Assembly (NCBI GenBank): GCA_034433375.1
Contig: DAOUAQ010000116.1
Span: 43,109 to 107,108 of the forward strand
DNA: 64,000 nucleotides
Source: DSWT01 sp034433375
Lineage (GTDB): Bacteria > Chloroflexota > Anaerolineae > B4-G1 > SLSP01
Reading direction: 5' to 3'
The translations under genes were made by a program, and so were the position numbers. Shown here piece after piece: positions 1 to 9,550 of this stretch (positions within the stretch are counted from its first letter, which is position 1; each line of letters opens with the position of its first letter). The notes beneath the pieces were generated by a model. The model was not told where the DNA came from. It worked only from the letters and a program-made list of their open reading frames with translations, and searched no databases.

Positions 1-2076
1 CAGATGGAGGAGGCCATTCAGGCGTCGCTGGAACGGCGCGGGCGTCAGGTGCAGACCTCCGCTGAAGTGGCCCAGGAAATCGCCGCAGCCACGGCGCTGG
101 ATGAACTGCTCCGGCGCGTCGTCACCCTGGTCAAAGAGCGTTTTGGCTACTATCACGCGCAAATCTTCCGCTATGATGCTGCCGCGCGGGTGATGCGCCT
201 GGTGATCGGTTACGGCCTCGTCGGGCAGCGTATGTTGGCGGCCGGCCATCACGTCGCCATGGGCCGGGGCGTAGTCGGCGCCGCCGCCGCGACCGGACAG
301 CCTGTGCTGGCGACCGACGTCACCCGCGACCCCGACTGGGTTCCCAACACCTTCTTGCCGGGCACGCGCGGTGAATTGGCCGTCCCGATCAAACTGCGCG
401 ACCAGATTCTCGGTATTCTCGACGTGCAGAGCAACATCACCAACGCCCTGACGACCGAAGACCAACTGCTGCTCGAAGGCTTGTGCGGGCAAATTGCCAT
501 CGCCATGCAAAGCACTCAACTGCTCGAATCGGCCAACACCTTCCGCCAGGTCATCGAATCCTCTGGACAGGGCATCTGTATGGCGACGTGGGGCGGGGCG
601 CTGACCTATGCCAATCCGGCATACTGCGCCTTGCTCGGCGAGACCGATCTGGAGGCGCTGCTAGGCCAATCCTTCTTCGCCCATTATCCTGAAACTGTGC
701 AGGCGCGACTGCGTGAAGAGATCATGCCCGTGGTGTTGGAGAAAGGGCAATGGCAGGGTGAACTGGCCTTACTCTCGGTCACGGGCAACGTGATCCCTAC
801 GCTTGAGATTCTGACCCTCGTATGTAACGAACAGGATGAGCCGCGTTATCTGACGCGCCAGGTCACCGATATTACCGCGCGCAAGGCGATGGAAGACGCC
901 CTGACGATGGAACGCCAGTTACTCCACGCGCTGCTCGACAGCGTGCCGGATCACATCTACTTCAAGGATATGGAAAGCCGTTTCATTCGCATCAGCAGCG
1001 CCAACGCCGGCTGGCTCAGTCTCGCTGACCCGTCTCAGGCGGTAGGCAAGACAGACTTCGACTATTTTGGCGCCGAACATGCCGAGAAAGCCTACGCTGA
1101 CGAACGGCTTATCCTTGTCTCCGGCCAACCTATGCTCGACATGGAAGAAAAGGAGGTTTGGCCGGACGGCCACGAGACGTGGGTTTCTACCTCCAAGATG
1201 CCGCTGCGCGACGCCGAAGGGCGCATCATCGGCACGTTCGGCATCTCGACCGACATCACGGCGCGCAAACTCGCCGAAATGGAGCGTGATCGGGCCTTGC
1301 GCGATATGGAGGTGCAGGCGCAGCAATTGACCGGCGTCGTGAACGACATGACACTCATCCAGAAGACAATGGCGGCTCTGACCGCGGCGCTTACGTTTGA
1401 GGAAGCCGTCCAGATCCTGTTGTCCTCCGTCGTCGCGGCAGTGGAGGCCGATCGGGTCAGCATGTTCCTGATTGACAACGAGCAGATGATTCGCGTCGGT
1501 TTGTATCCCTTCGATGAAACCCAACGCGCGCAGATCGGCGAAGTGACGCCGCTGTCGAATTTCCCTTTGACCCGGCAGGTGGTTGAGACGCGCCGCCCCC
1601 TCGTCGTTGCCGGCGACGCGCCGCAACTTCAGGAGCACGCCCGGCGGGCTTTTGCCGCTTTTGGGATTGTCGCCCACGCGACTATCCCCTTGATCGGGCG
1701 CGCGGGCGTCTTGGGGACTTTGTCGGTCAATCTCATCACCTCTAAAAGCGCCTTCACCGATCACGATGTGCGGATGCTGCAAATGTTGGCCGATCAAACC
1801 GCCCTTGCCATCGAGAATATCCGGTTGTTGGAACAGACGCGCGTGCGCGCTGAACGCGAGCGGCTGGTGCGCACAATCACCGACCGGATTCGGCGCGGCA
1901 CCGACCGTGATGTGATTGTGCGCGCGACGCTGCAAGAACTGGTGCAGATGCTCGACGCTTCCAAGGCGGTGCTGCGTCTGGGCAACCGCGAGCGGCTGAT
2001 GTCTGTGTTGGAAATGGACGCGTCGCCAGATGAACATCTGATGCAGGGTGTGACGCCTGCGCTGGATGAAAACTGA
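1..2076 (+). CDS. GAF-PAS-PAS-GAF sensor protein (5' end outside window)
   Basis: The reading frame is open to the first base, and the first visible residues look like the end of a coiled-coil linker, so the N-terminus is probably cut by the window edge. Counting from the Met at position 4, domains are GAF (about 20-175), PAS (180-290), PAS (305-430, ending in the usual DITARK linker), GAF (455-615), and a C-terminal module (615-665) also found in four downstream proteins. There is no H-box, ATPase or receiver, so it cannot phosphorylate by itself; it most likely senses small ligands or redox state and acts through a partner. The next gene follows after 36 bp with its own ribosome binding site, so it is probably the first visible gene of the signalling operon. 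Domain assignment is firm; ligand and partner are unknown. Confidence 0.9.
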   Translation, partial: QMEEAIQASLERRGRQVQTSAEVAQEIAAATALDELLRRVVTLVKERFGYYHAQIFRYDAAARVMRLVIGYGLVGQRMLAAGHHVAMGRGVVGAAAATGQPVLATDVTRDPDWVPNTFLPGTRGELAVPIKLRDQILGILDVQSNITNALTTEDQLLLEGLCGQIAIAMQSTQLLESANTFRQVIESSGQGICMATWGGALTYANPAYCALLGETDLEALLGQSFFAHYPETVQARLREEIMPVVLEKGQWQGELALLSVTGNVIPTLEILTLVCNEQDEPRYLTRQVTDITARKAMEDALTMERQLLHALLDSVPDHIYFKDMESRFIRISSANAGWLSLADPSQAVGKTDFDYFGAEHAEKAYADERLILVSGQPMLDMEEKEVWPDGHETWVSTSKMPLRDAEGRIIGTFGISTDITARKLAEMERDRALRDMEVQAQQLTGVVNDMTLIQKTMAALTAALTFEEAVQILLSSVVAAVEADRVSMFLIDNEQMIRVGLYPFDETQRAQIGEVTPLSNFPLTRQVVETRRPLVVAGDAPQLQEHARRAFAAFGIVAHATIPLIGRAGVLGTLSVNLITSKSAFTDHDVRMLQMLADQTALAIENIRLLEQTRVRAERERLVRTITDRIRRGTDRDVIVRATLQELVQMLDASKAVLRLGNRERLMSVLEMDASPDEHLMQGVTPALDEN

Positions 2077-2112
2077 TGAGAAGTTTGTGGAGATACAGCA
2101 AGGAGACCTCCG

Positions 2113-2472
2113 ATGCCCTATCAAATGCAGATGCGTGAAGACGGTATTTTGCAGATCAGGTTTATTGGTGTGTTGGAAAGCGCCGATTTACCACAATTCA
2201 TCAGCGAATTCAATCGCTACCTGGAAGCTGCCACCCCAGAAAAACCACTGCGTACCTTGTCCAAGGCAGATCAGCCCGGCATGAAGTACTCTCCGGCGGT
2301 GCGCAAAGCCTTTGCCGACATGAATTCTGATCCGCGTTTGGGAAAGTCCGCGACTATTGGCGTGGATCGGTATACGCGCGTGCTGGCAGGATTTGTGTTG
2401 AAAGCGACCGGACGCGAAAACATCCGTTTTTTTGACGCTGAAGAACTGGCGGTGGCTTGGTTGTTATCCTAG
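2113..2472 (+). CDS. STAS/SpoIIAA-like small protein, copy 1
   Basis: This 119-residue soluble protein starts after an AAGGAG ribosome binding site. It is a paralogue of the next gene: both share a central DPRLGK/DPRIGK motif, an RVLxxFxLKxTGR segment and an ENIRFF/DNIRFF stretch followed by an aromatic-containing end. This pattern resembles STAS/SEC14-like (SpoIIAA-like) proteins, which often work as phosphorylatable anti-sigma antagonists or scaffold partners. No confident phospho-acceptor serine could be picked from sequence alone. Lying between GAF-sensor genes, it may link sensors to an output. Fold assignment is moderate, function is inference. Confidence 0.82.
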   Translation: MPYQMQMREDGILQIRFIGVLESADLPQFISEFNRYLEAATPEKPLRTLSKADQPGMKYSPAVRKAFADMNSDPRLGKSATIGVDRYTRVLAGFVLKATGRENIRFFDAEELAVAWLLS

Positions 2473-2480
2473 GGGGGACT

Positions 2481-2837
2481 ATGGCGCACCAATTGGGAAT
2501 GGGTAGTGATGGCATTCTGCGGCTGATGTTCATCGGCGATACGGACAAACTGGGCGCTGAAGCCTTGATCGCGGATTTTGGGCCATATCTGGCGCACGCG
2601 ACGGCGGAGAACCCTCTGTGCATCTTGTGGGACGATACCCGTGGCGGCAAAGCCTCTTCAGAAGTGCGTAAATTCTATGCCGACCTCAACCGTGATCCCC
2701 GTATAGGAAAAGTCGCCATTTTTGGCGCGAAAAACTATGGCCGGGTCTTGGGTGAGTTTATCCTGAAATTCACCGGGCGCGACAATATCCGCTTCTTTAA
2801 CGCGCAGGAACAGGCGCTTAGTTGGCTAAAAGAATGA
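2481..2837 (+). CDS. STAS/SpoIIAA-like small protein, copy 2
   Basis: This 118-residue paralogue of the preceding gene begins 8 bp after its stop codon. I chose the ATG at 2481 because a GGGGGG ribosome binding site lies just before it; an upstream in-frame start at 2457 would overlap the previous gene and lacks such a site. Conserved blocks shared with copy 1 are DPRIGK, RVLGEFILKFTGR and IRFFNAQE, and the end (SWLKE) is typical of this STAS-like family. The tandem pair looks like a local duplication followed by divergence, mainly in the N-terminal half. It probably has the same signalling role as copy 1, with a different partner. Confidence 0.82.
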   Translation: MAHQLGMGSDGILRLMFIGDTDKLGAEALIADFGPYLAHATAENPLCILWDDTRGGKASSEVRKFYADLNRDPRIGKVAIFGAKNYGRVLGEFILKFTGRDNIRFFNAQEQALSWLKE

Positions 2838-2877
2838 CGGGCGTGCTTTTTGCGGGTGCAGAAAAAAAGGACTCTCT

Positions 2878-5223
2878 ATGACAGAGATCACATTGGAAGA
2901 ATATAAGCAACTGGTCGAAACACAGGGGCATCAACTCCTCACCGGCGTGCGTTCTGCGGCGATGGGCGACATGGATGTGGCGTGGGAAGTCCCTGAAGGC
3001 GTGCCCATACTCACTGCCCTGGCCGTCGGGATCGGGATGCTCATTGACGACATCCGCGACATGCGCGCCGTGCAGGAGCAGGCGCGTATGGTGGAGAACC
3101 AGAGTCGCGCATTGTTAGCCGTCGTGCAATCCGCAGCCCTGGGCGACTTTGATGTGGTTGTCGAAGTGCCCGAAGGCGTTGAGGAATTGTCGGAATTGGC
3201 CGTGGGCATTGATATGATGCTCGACGACATCCGTGACATGCTCGAAGCGCAGGAGCGTGCGCGCGCCGAGATCGAAATCTCCAAACAGCAACTCGAGGCG
3301 GCATTGGAAGAGATGCGCGCTACCCAACGCCGCTATATCCAACAAGAGTGGGCAGGTTACGCGGCGGCGGAGTCGGGTTACGCTTACGTCAGAGGCGTAG
3401 AGGAATTGCAGCCGGTCACAGATGATGCTCAGGCGCTGCGGTCAACGGCGCTTACGGACGCAGTGGCCCAGCGCGCCACGGTCGTCACGGAAGATGTCGC
3501 CGAAGGGCAGACACTCGCGTTGCCCATCGCATGGGCCGGTGAAACCATCGGCGTGCTCGGCCTCACCCGTCCGGCCGCCCACCCGTGGGGTGCCGACGAA
3601 ATTGCGGCGGTCGAAGAAATCGTCGAGCAAGCCGGCTGGGCCTTGGAAAACCAACGACTCTTCGATGAAACGCAGCGCGCCCGCGCCCTTCTGAGCAAAC
3701 AAATCCGCGAATTGGACTGTCTCAACGACATTGGCCGCCGGATCGCCGAATTTCCGGCGATCCCTGACCTGTTGCAATGGACGGCAGAACGGCTTCCCGC
3801 AGCTATGCAATACGCGGATGTGTGCGTCACGGCCATTGAATATGCCGGACGGTTTTATGGCACCATTGAAGCCATTGACCAGGCGCGCCAGATGGTCAGC
3901 GGCCTCCGCCTCGGTGATGAGCAAGTCGGTCGTATTGTCGTAGCATACACTGAGGAGCACACATTTCTCGACGGGGAGAGCGCCCTGTTGGGTGATGTGA
4001 GCCGGCGTCTTACCGGCTACATCGAGAACCGCCAACTCCTTGAGCAGGCCGAGACGCGCGCTGTGCAGGAGCAAGCGTTGCTTGAAATCGCCGGCAAAAT
4101 CGGGACGAGTGAAGACATGGAGGGCTTATTAACCGTTCTTCCTGAAATTATCCCGCCGCTGCGTCATCTGGCTCCGGTGGATTTGATGTCGGTAGCGACG
4201 TATACCCCCGGCGAATCATCGTTAACGGTCTTTGCCGTGGCGGTGGAAACCGATGTCGCGCACTTCAGCCCGGCGGGAACGCGCCTGCCATTGGAAGGTT
4301 CCGCGCCCGGCTGGGTTATCACGCACAAACGACCCTGGCTAGAAGCAGACATGCGGCGTAGGGTAACCTTCCCTGAGGATGCAGACTTGATAGCGGAAGG
4401 GGTCGTCTCGCGGCTTATTGTGCCCCTGCAATTCGGCGATCAACTGGTTGGTACGCTGAATATGGCGAGCCGGCAGCCGCGCGCATTCACTCAGGAGCGC
4501 ATGGCGCTGTTAGGACAGGTCGCCAACCAATTGGCCCAAGCTATGGAACGCGCCCGTTTGCTGCAAAACACCCGCGCGGCGCTGGCGGCCGAAGCTGAAA
4601 CGCGCCGCAGTTACGAGCGTCGGGAGTGGCAAACATACCTGCAAGAGAACCGCAGACTTCGTCGGAATGCTTTCGTCTATGATGCCGCGACGAAATCAGG
4701 GGGGGGCCAGGGCCGGGTGGTTGTCCAGCCTGATTTCTGGCGCCCGGAGATGCTGAAATCTTTACGCGAGTCCACCTTGGCGACGACTCACGATGTGGCA
4801 GACGATGCCGCGCCGACACACGGACAGCAGGCGGCCGCCACACCTCCAGCTGGAAAACGGATCGGAATGGCCGTTCCCATCGAGATGCGTGGTCAGGTGA
4901 TCGGGGTGCTGGGCGTCGAAGACCCCGAAGGCATGTGGCGCAGTTCTGCGGATCAGTTGGCCTTGATCCAATCTGTTGCGCAGCAGTTAGGCCAGGCGTT
5001 GGAAAGCGCGCGCTTGCTCGAGGCCACCCAACGCCGCGCCGCCCGCGAACAGCGCGCGCGCGAAATCACCGACACCATTCGCGCCGCGTCCACCATCGAG
5101 GATGCCGTGAAACGCGCCGTGCAGGAAATCGCGCGCGTTTTGAACGCCTCCGAAATGGTCGCCCGTCTGGGACCGGAAAACCTGTTGACGCCGCGTGAGG
5201 AGGGAGAGGCTAATGAACAATAG
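2878..5223 (+). CDS. Soluble tandem-HAMP-like, multi-GAF sensor protein
   Basis: This 781-residue protein has no membrane segment. The N-terminus holds two copies of a HAMP-like unit (about 27-62 and 86-122) containing GDMDV/GDFDV, EVPEGV and DDIRDM, followed by a coiled coil. Next come a W/Y-containing GAF-like module (about 145-270), two GAF domains (about 275-400 and 400-560), a second W/Y module (about 570-710) and the shared C-terminal module (723-775). No kinase or receiver is present. Tandem soluble HAMP units normally transmit conformational change along a helical bundle, so this may be a cytoplasmic relay. Its last codons overlap the start of the next gene, which implies translational coupling. 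Confidence 0.88.
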   Translation: MTEITLEEYKQLVETQGHQLLTGVRSAAMGDMDVAWEVPEGVPILTALAVGIGMLIDDIRDMRAVQEQARMVENQSRALLAVVQSAALGDFDVVVEVPEGVEELSELAVGIDMMLDDIRDMLEAQERARAEIEISKQQLEAALEEMRATQRRYIQQEWAGYAAAESGYAYVRGVEELQPVTDDAQALRSTALTDAVAQRATVVTEDVAEGQTLALPIAWAGETIGVLGLTRPAAHPWGADEIAAVEEIVEQAGWALENQRLFDETQRARALLSKQIRELDCLNDIGRRIAEFPAIPDLLQWTAERLPAAMQYADVCVTAIEYAGRFYGTIEAIDQARQMVSGLRLGDEQVGRIVVAYTEEHTFLDGESALLGDVSRRLTGYIENRQLLEQAETRAVQEQALLEIAGKIGTSEDMEGLLTVLPEIIPPLRHLAPVDLMSVATYTPGESSLTVFAVAVETDVAHFSPAGTRLPLEGSAPGWVITHKRPWLEADMRRRVTFPEDADLIAEGVVSRLIVPLQFGDQLVGTLNMASRQPRAFTQERMALLGQVANQLAQAMERARLLQNTRAALAAEAETRRSYERREWQTYLQENRRLRRNAFVYDAATKSGGGQGRVVVQPDFWRPEMLKSLRESTLATTHDVADDAAPTHGQQAAATPPAGKRIGMAVPIEMRGQVIGVLGVEDPEGMWRSSADQLALIQSVAQQLGQALESARLLEATQRRAAREQRAREITDTIRAASTIEDAVKRAVQEIARVLNASEMVARLGPENLLTPREEGEANEQ

Positions 5224-6616
5224 GGTACGAGAATCAACCACCAATGTGCTCACGGGTAGCGTGTTGCTTGAAGATCAGTCGCGGCGCACTCGTCTTTTGC
5301 GCACTGTGGCATGGGTTGTTTTGCTGGCGTGTTCTGTGGCGCTGCTTGGTTATCTCATTGCTTTGTTTTCCATTCCCCACCTGCCCATTTCCGCGCTTGT
5401 TGCTGATGTGCTGGCGATACTGTCTATGCTCGCCGTGCTTGCCTTGCTCGCGCGCGGACACTTCGAGCGGGCGCTGCCACTCGCCATCGTGAGTTTGACC
5501 GTGCTTCTGTTTGTCGCCATGTATTTTCTCAACGGGACGCGGGGCCCGGCGCTTTTACTGTCGCCGCTGATTATGCTCATTGCCGGTATCGTTGGTGAGC
5601 GACGCTATGCTCAACCTACCACCATCGTTCACGTCCTCGTGTATGTGATCTTTGTAATCCTGGAGGCTCTCGGCGTACTCACGCCTTATCAGATGTCGCC
5701 ACAGAGTTCACGATTAGTCTGGATTGGGGTTTTCATTCTGACCGCTGCCATAATGGTCATGATTAACCGGCAATTTATCGCTTATCTGGCATTGGCCCTC
5801 TCTGCATCGCTGAAGCGCGAGGAATCATTGGCGGAAATGAGCCGGCGCGCGCAAGCGTTGGCTGACGCCGAGCGTGTAGCGCAAACGCAAGCGCAAGAAA
5901 ACGCGCGGCAGCTTCAAGAAGTGGCGCAAGAATACGCCGCTTTCCTGGAGCGCATCGCCACCGGTGACTATAGTGCGTCGCTGAACCTGGGTTCGTTAGC
6001 CGAACGGCCCAACTTGCCGCAAGCGTTAATTAGTTTGGGAGAATACATCAATACGACGGTTGCCAGTCTGGTATCGGCGTTGGATGAAGCGCGGAGTGCC
6101 CAGCAGACCTACATGCGCCAATCCTGGCAGAGTTTGATGGAAACCGGGCGCGCACCCGGCGGGTATCGTTATCACGTGGATGAGGAGACTGAAACGTCGC
6201 GCCTGGAGATCGCCGAAAACGCCTGGCTGCCGCCGATGACCCAGGCGGTGCAATCCAAGCAGATCGCAGTCGGCAAGGAGGAGTTGGCGCTCCCCATCGC
6301 TTCAGGCACGCGGGCGCAACTCATCGGTGCGTTAGGGGTGCGCCGTACCCGGCAGGAAGAATGGAGCGAGGACGAACTGGCGCTGGTGACAACGGTGACT
6401 GACCAACTGGCGCAAACTCTGGAGAACCTGCGCCTGCTCGACGAGACAACGCGCCGCGCGGCGCGTGAACAGATGGCCGGTGAAATTACCGGCCACATCC
6501 GCGAAGCGGTGGAGATCGAAGAAGTTTTGGAGCGCGCGTTGAGCGAACTTGGACGCGCTCTGGCTGTCGAGCGCGGCGCGGTATATCTGACGCTGCAAGA
6601 ACAGGGAAAAGTCTGA
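5213..6616 (+). CDS. Six-TM membrane sensor with HAMP-like and GAF-like modules
   Basis: I start at ATG 5213 (467 residues) because AGGAGGGAG lies just upstream; it overlaps the previous stop by 11 bp. The N-terminal third has about six hydrophobic helices (roughly 20-200), then a coiled coil, a HAMP-like stretch around GDYSASLNLG, one W/Y GAF-like module (about 295-410) and the shared C-terminal module (418-465). It has no complete canonical GAF domain and no kinase. The membrane part resembles integral sensing regions of bacterial kinases (7TM or MASE type), but I could not assign a named family. It probably passes a membrane-derived signal to the GAF-type partners encoded alongside. Confidence 0.86.
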   Translation: MNNRVRESTTNVLTGSVLLEDQSRRTRLLRTVAWVVLLACSVALLGYLIALFSIPHLPISALVADVLAILSMLAVLALLARGHFERALPLAIVSLTVLLFVAMYFLNGTRGPALLLSPLIMLIAGIVGERRYAQPTTIVHVLVYVIFVILEALGVLTPYQMSPQSSRLVWIGVFILTAAIMVMINRQFIAYLALALSASLKREESLAEMSRRAQALADAERVAQTQAQENARQLQEVAQEYAAFLERIATGDYSASLNLGSLAERPNLPQALISLGEYINTTVASLVSALDEARSAQQTYMRQSWQSLMETGRAPGGYRYHVDEETETSRLEIAENAWLPPMTQAVQSKQIAVGKEELALPIASGTRAQLIGALGVRRTRQEEWSEDELALVTTVTDQLAQTLENLRLLDETTRRAAREQMAGEITGHIREAVEIEEVLERALSELGRALAVERGAVYLTLQEQGKV

Positions 6617-6671
6617 GCTAAGCGACAATTTCGATCTTGGCGCTAATAATGAGTGTGATAAGGATGCAACT

Positions 6672-8456
6672 ATGGTGAAATCGAAGACTGAACGACAGGC
6701 GGCTATAGCGGCAGCGTGGGAACGCTTTTTGACCGTCAACGTCCCTGATGAAGAAGAGGCGCGACTGGGACGGCTGTTCTGCGTCATGATGGTACTGACG
6801 TTCGCGCTGTCGCTGTCACTCGTGTTGATCTTGGTGATTGCCACCTTGCGCGATCTGTTTCCTAGCCGGTTGATGGGCTGGTCGGCAACAGCCTTCCCGA
6901 TGGTCTTCATCCCCCTGTCCATCTTTAGTTTTGCCCGCGCCAAACAAGGCTACGTCTCTTCCGTGGCCCAGTCATTTGTGTGGATCAACTTCATCGGCAT
7001 AGCCCTGGCTGCGTTGATCTTTGATGGGATGAACTCCCCAGGGTGGTTGCTCTTCTTCTGGCCGGTAACGTTAGCCGGGATGTTTTTAAGGCCGGTGAGT
7101 GGGCTACGCATGGCGTTCGGCGTGTTGATCTTTTACGGCGTGCTCGCGTTCCTGTGGACTACCGTCTTCAAGATCACGGTGCCCAGCTTTTCCTTTGATC
7201 TTTTTTACTTTCTGACCCGCGCCTTTGCCTTGTTGATGCTGGTAGCGACGGGCGGCTTTGTCAACTACCTGAACCTTCATAGTTCCTACCAAACCTTGAA
7301 CCGTTCACGGCTTGTCAGCCAGGATTTACGCGGGACACAGCGCATGTTGGAGCGCCGGGTTGCCGAGCGCACCGACGAACTGGCGAAACGCGCCGGACAG
7401 TTTCGGACGATTGCTGAACTTAACCACGCCATCGCGTCCATTTCGGACATGCAATTACTGCTCGATACTGCCGTGAGTTTGATTGCCCAACGCTTGGGGT
7501 ACGATCATGTGGGAATTTTCTTCGTTGATCCGCACGGCGAGTGGGCTGTGCTGCGCGCCGCCTCCTCGGTGGGCGGACAGCGTATGCTGGCGCGCGGTCA
7601 TCGGTTGCGCGTAGGCCGCCAGGGTATTGTGGGCTACGTCGCCGAGACGGGCCTGCCCCGGCTGGCCTTTAGCGTGGGCGAGGACGCCGTCTGGTTCAAC
7701 AACCCCGATCTGCCGGATACCCAGTCAGAGGTGAGCTTGCCGTTGATTGCCCGTGGGCAGACGGTCCTCGGCGTGCTGGATATCCAGACGCACGTCAAAG
7801 CTGCCTTCACAGAGGAAGACGTGACCGTGCTGCGCATCCTGGCCGATGGGATCGCCGTTGCCGTGGCGAACTCGCTCTCTCTGGAAGAGACGACCCATGC
7901 GCTGGCGCGTCTGGAGCGTTATCAAGAACAGGATGCCCTGCGCGCATGGCGTCAGGCATTGGCCCGGCGGCAGATGCGCGTAGGGTATGGCCTCGAATCT
8001 GGCTTTGTTTATCCGGCGGATGTGGAAGCCGCGTCGGAGATTGAGGCTGGTGAGTTGAGCGAAGTGACGACCCGCCTGACCGATGATGGGCGGCATCTCT
8101 TGCTGGCGCCAATTCGCGTCCAGAACCGCAATGTAGGCGTACTTTCCTTTGAGAAAACAGCGCCGTGGGCCGAGGACCAGCTTCAACTGGCGCAGTTCGT
8201 GGTTGAGCAATTGGACCTGGCGCTCGATAACGCGCGTCTGCTGGAAGAGACGCGGCTGCGCGCGAATCAAGAGCGCGCCCGGAGCGACATCGTGGGCCGC
8301 ATCCGCGCGATGACCAGCACCGATGCGATTTTGCGGAACGCCGCGCGTGAGTTGGGTCTGGCGCTGCAAGTCGAACGCAGCCGCATCCAACTGCTGCCGC
8401 CGGGCGAGGGACGCCTGGGAAGTCCAGAGACGCCGCTGGCGCAGGGAGAGGCATAG
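6672..8456 (+). CDS. Six-TM membrane GAF sensor protein
   Basis: This 594-residue protein starts after AAGGATG. About six transmembrane helices occupy residues 35-205, followed by a coiled coil (ERRVAERTDEL type), one full GAF domain (about 244-405), a W/Y GAF-like module (about 410-530) and the shared C-terminal module (530-580). The GAF carries the local consensus seen across this locus (YDHVGIFFVD, GGQRMLARGH, FNNPDLPDT). Like the previous gene it has a membrane input and no kinase, so the two may be parallel receptors. It is followed within 11 bp by a substrate-binding lipoprotein gene. Confidence 0.87.
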   Translation: MVKSKTERQAAIAAAWERFLTVNVPDEEEARLGRLFCVMMVLTFALSLSLVLILVIATLRDLFPSRLMGWSATAFPMVFIPLSIFSFARAKQGYVSSVAQSFVWINFIGIALAALIFDGMNSPGWLLFFWPVTLAGMFLRPVSGLRMAFGVLIFYGVLAFLWTTVFKITVPSFSFDLFYFLTRAFALLMLVATGGFVNYLNLHSSYQTLNRSRLVSQDLRGTQRMLERRVAERTDELAKRAGQFRTIAELNHAIASISDMQLLLDTAVSLIAQRLGYDHVGIFFVDPHGEWAVLRAASSVGGQRMLARGHRLRVGRQGIVGYVAETGLPRLAFSVGEDAVWFNNPDLPDTQSEVSLPLIARGQTVLGVLDIQTHVKAAFTEEDVTVLRILADGIAVAVANSLSLEETTHALARLERYQEQDALRAWRQALARRQMRVGYGLESGFVYPADVEAASEIEAGELSEVTTRLTDDGRHLLLAPIRVQNRNVGVLSFEKTAPWAEDQLQLAQFVVEQLDLALDNARLLEETRLRANQERARSDIVGRIRAMTSTDAILRNAARELGLALQVERSRIQLLPPGEGRLGSPETPLAQGEA

Positions 8457-8467
8457 ACGAATTGCGT

Positions 8468-9550
8468 ATGATGAAACGTTGGCGTTTGTGGGGATTGATT
8501 GTCCTGTTGTCCTGCGTGGCGGCCTGCCAGCCGGCGCAGAATGTCGCCTGGCCTACGCCAGCGCCGATCGCGCCCGCGCGCGCTAAGCTGCGGGTGTTCT
8601 GGGTCAACAGCTACACCGAGGACGACTTCTGGTCGCAGCAGGTGCGCATCGGGGTCCTGGAGACGTTAGCGCGTCGGGGATATACGAGTGTTGACGGTAC
8701 ACTGGAAATGGAAACCTTCCACATGGGGATGCGGCAGGTCGCAGTGATTGAGGACGTAAGGCCGGCAGCGCTCCTGGCCGTTGAGCGGCTCGCAGATTTT
8801 CAGCCGGACATCGTCATTGTTTCTGGCGACGAAGCGACACGCACCATCATTCCGTTGTATTTTGATCCCACCTTGCCTTTCGTTTTCTGTGGTGTGAACA
8901 GTGACCTGCGCCAGTACGGGTTGGATCTACTGAACGTCACCGGTGTTTTGGAAGCCCTGCATCCCGTACAAACTGTAGCGATGGCCTATGCTTTTGTCGA
9001 AGACGCGCAGCAGTATATGGTCCTCGGCGACGGCTCCGTGTCGGGCAAGGCCCGCGCCCTGGCGGCTTATGCCGCTCTGCAAAACAGTGCGTACGGCACG
9101 CCGGCGCCGCTGTTCCGCTTGGCGGGAACCTGGTCTCGTTGGCAAACGACGGTGCTGGAAGATGCGCGCGCGGCGGATTTCATCTTGCTGGCGAGCCATC
9201 AGGGTATCGTTGATGACAGTGGAAATCCCATTGATGAGCAAGAGGTTATCGCGTGGATGCTGGAAAACTCTCCCGTGCCGGTTTTTGCTCTATCTAACGT
9301 TGCGATCATCAACGGCGCAGTGGGTGGCCTGGTCTCGTATGGGTATGAAGAAGGCGTTTCGGTCGGAGAAATCGTGGTGCGGCTGGCTGCCGGCGAGTCG
9401 CCGGCCGATATCGAAATTCGCGGCCCGGCGCGCAATCTGCTCGCGGTCAATCTGGCGGCCTCACGCCGCTGGAATTTGCGCATACCCGTTATGTTCCCGA
9501 TCGCGGCACGCATCTACGGAACCTTGCCCGTTGCAGAAGGAGGTCATTAA
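8468..9550 (+). CDS. Substrate-binding lipoprotein (ABC_sub_bind type) without transporter
   Basis: This is a secreted lipoprotein of about 360 residues: a basic N-terminus, a hydrophobic core and the lipobox VAAC followed by Q. The rest resembles the periplasmic-binding fold of the ABC_sub_bind family (PF04392), with an early WVNSYTEDDFW segment and a long Rossmann-like repeat. An upstream in-frame TTG (8462) is an alternative start with a GAGG about 9 nt before it. No permease or ATPase lies nearby. Its stop codon overlaps the start of the 1493-residue membrane sensor (TAATG), and that sensor's ribosome binding site lies inside this gene. This suggests a ligand-capturing co-receptor rather than a transport component. 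Confidence 0.85.
   Translation: MMKRWRLWGLIVLLSCVAACQPAQNVAWPTPAPIAPARAKLRVFWVNSYTEDDFWSQQVRIGVLETLARRGYTSVDGTLEMETFHMGMRQVAVIEDVRPAALLAVERLADFQPDIVIVSGDEATRTIIPLYFDPTLPFVFCGVNSDLRQYGLDLLNVTGVLEALHPVQTVAMAYAFVEDAQQYMVLGDGSVSGKARALAAYAALQNSAYGTPAPLFRLAGTWSRWQTTVLEDARAADFILLASHQGIVDDSGNPIDEQEVIAWMLENSPVPVFALSNVAIINGAVGGLVSYGYEEGVSVGEIVVRLAAGESPADIEIRGPARNLLAVNLAASRRWNLRIPVMFPIAARIYGTLPVAEGGH

Noticed and set aside
919..2124. Long antisense frame of 401 codons opposite the first sensor gene
   Set aside because: It mirrors a GC-rich coding strand, is rich in His, Arg and Gln, has no domain or ribosome binding site, and the plus strand has clear PAS and GAF domains.
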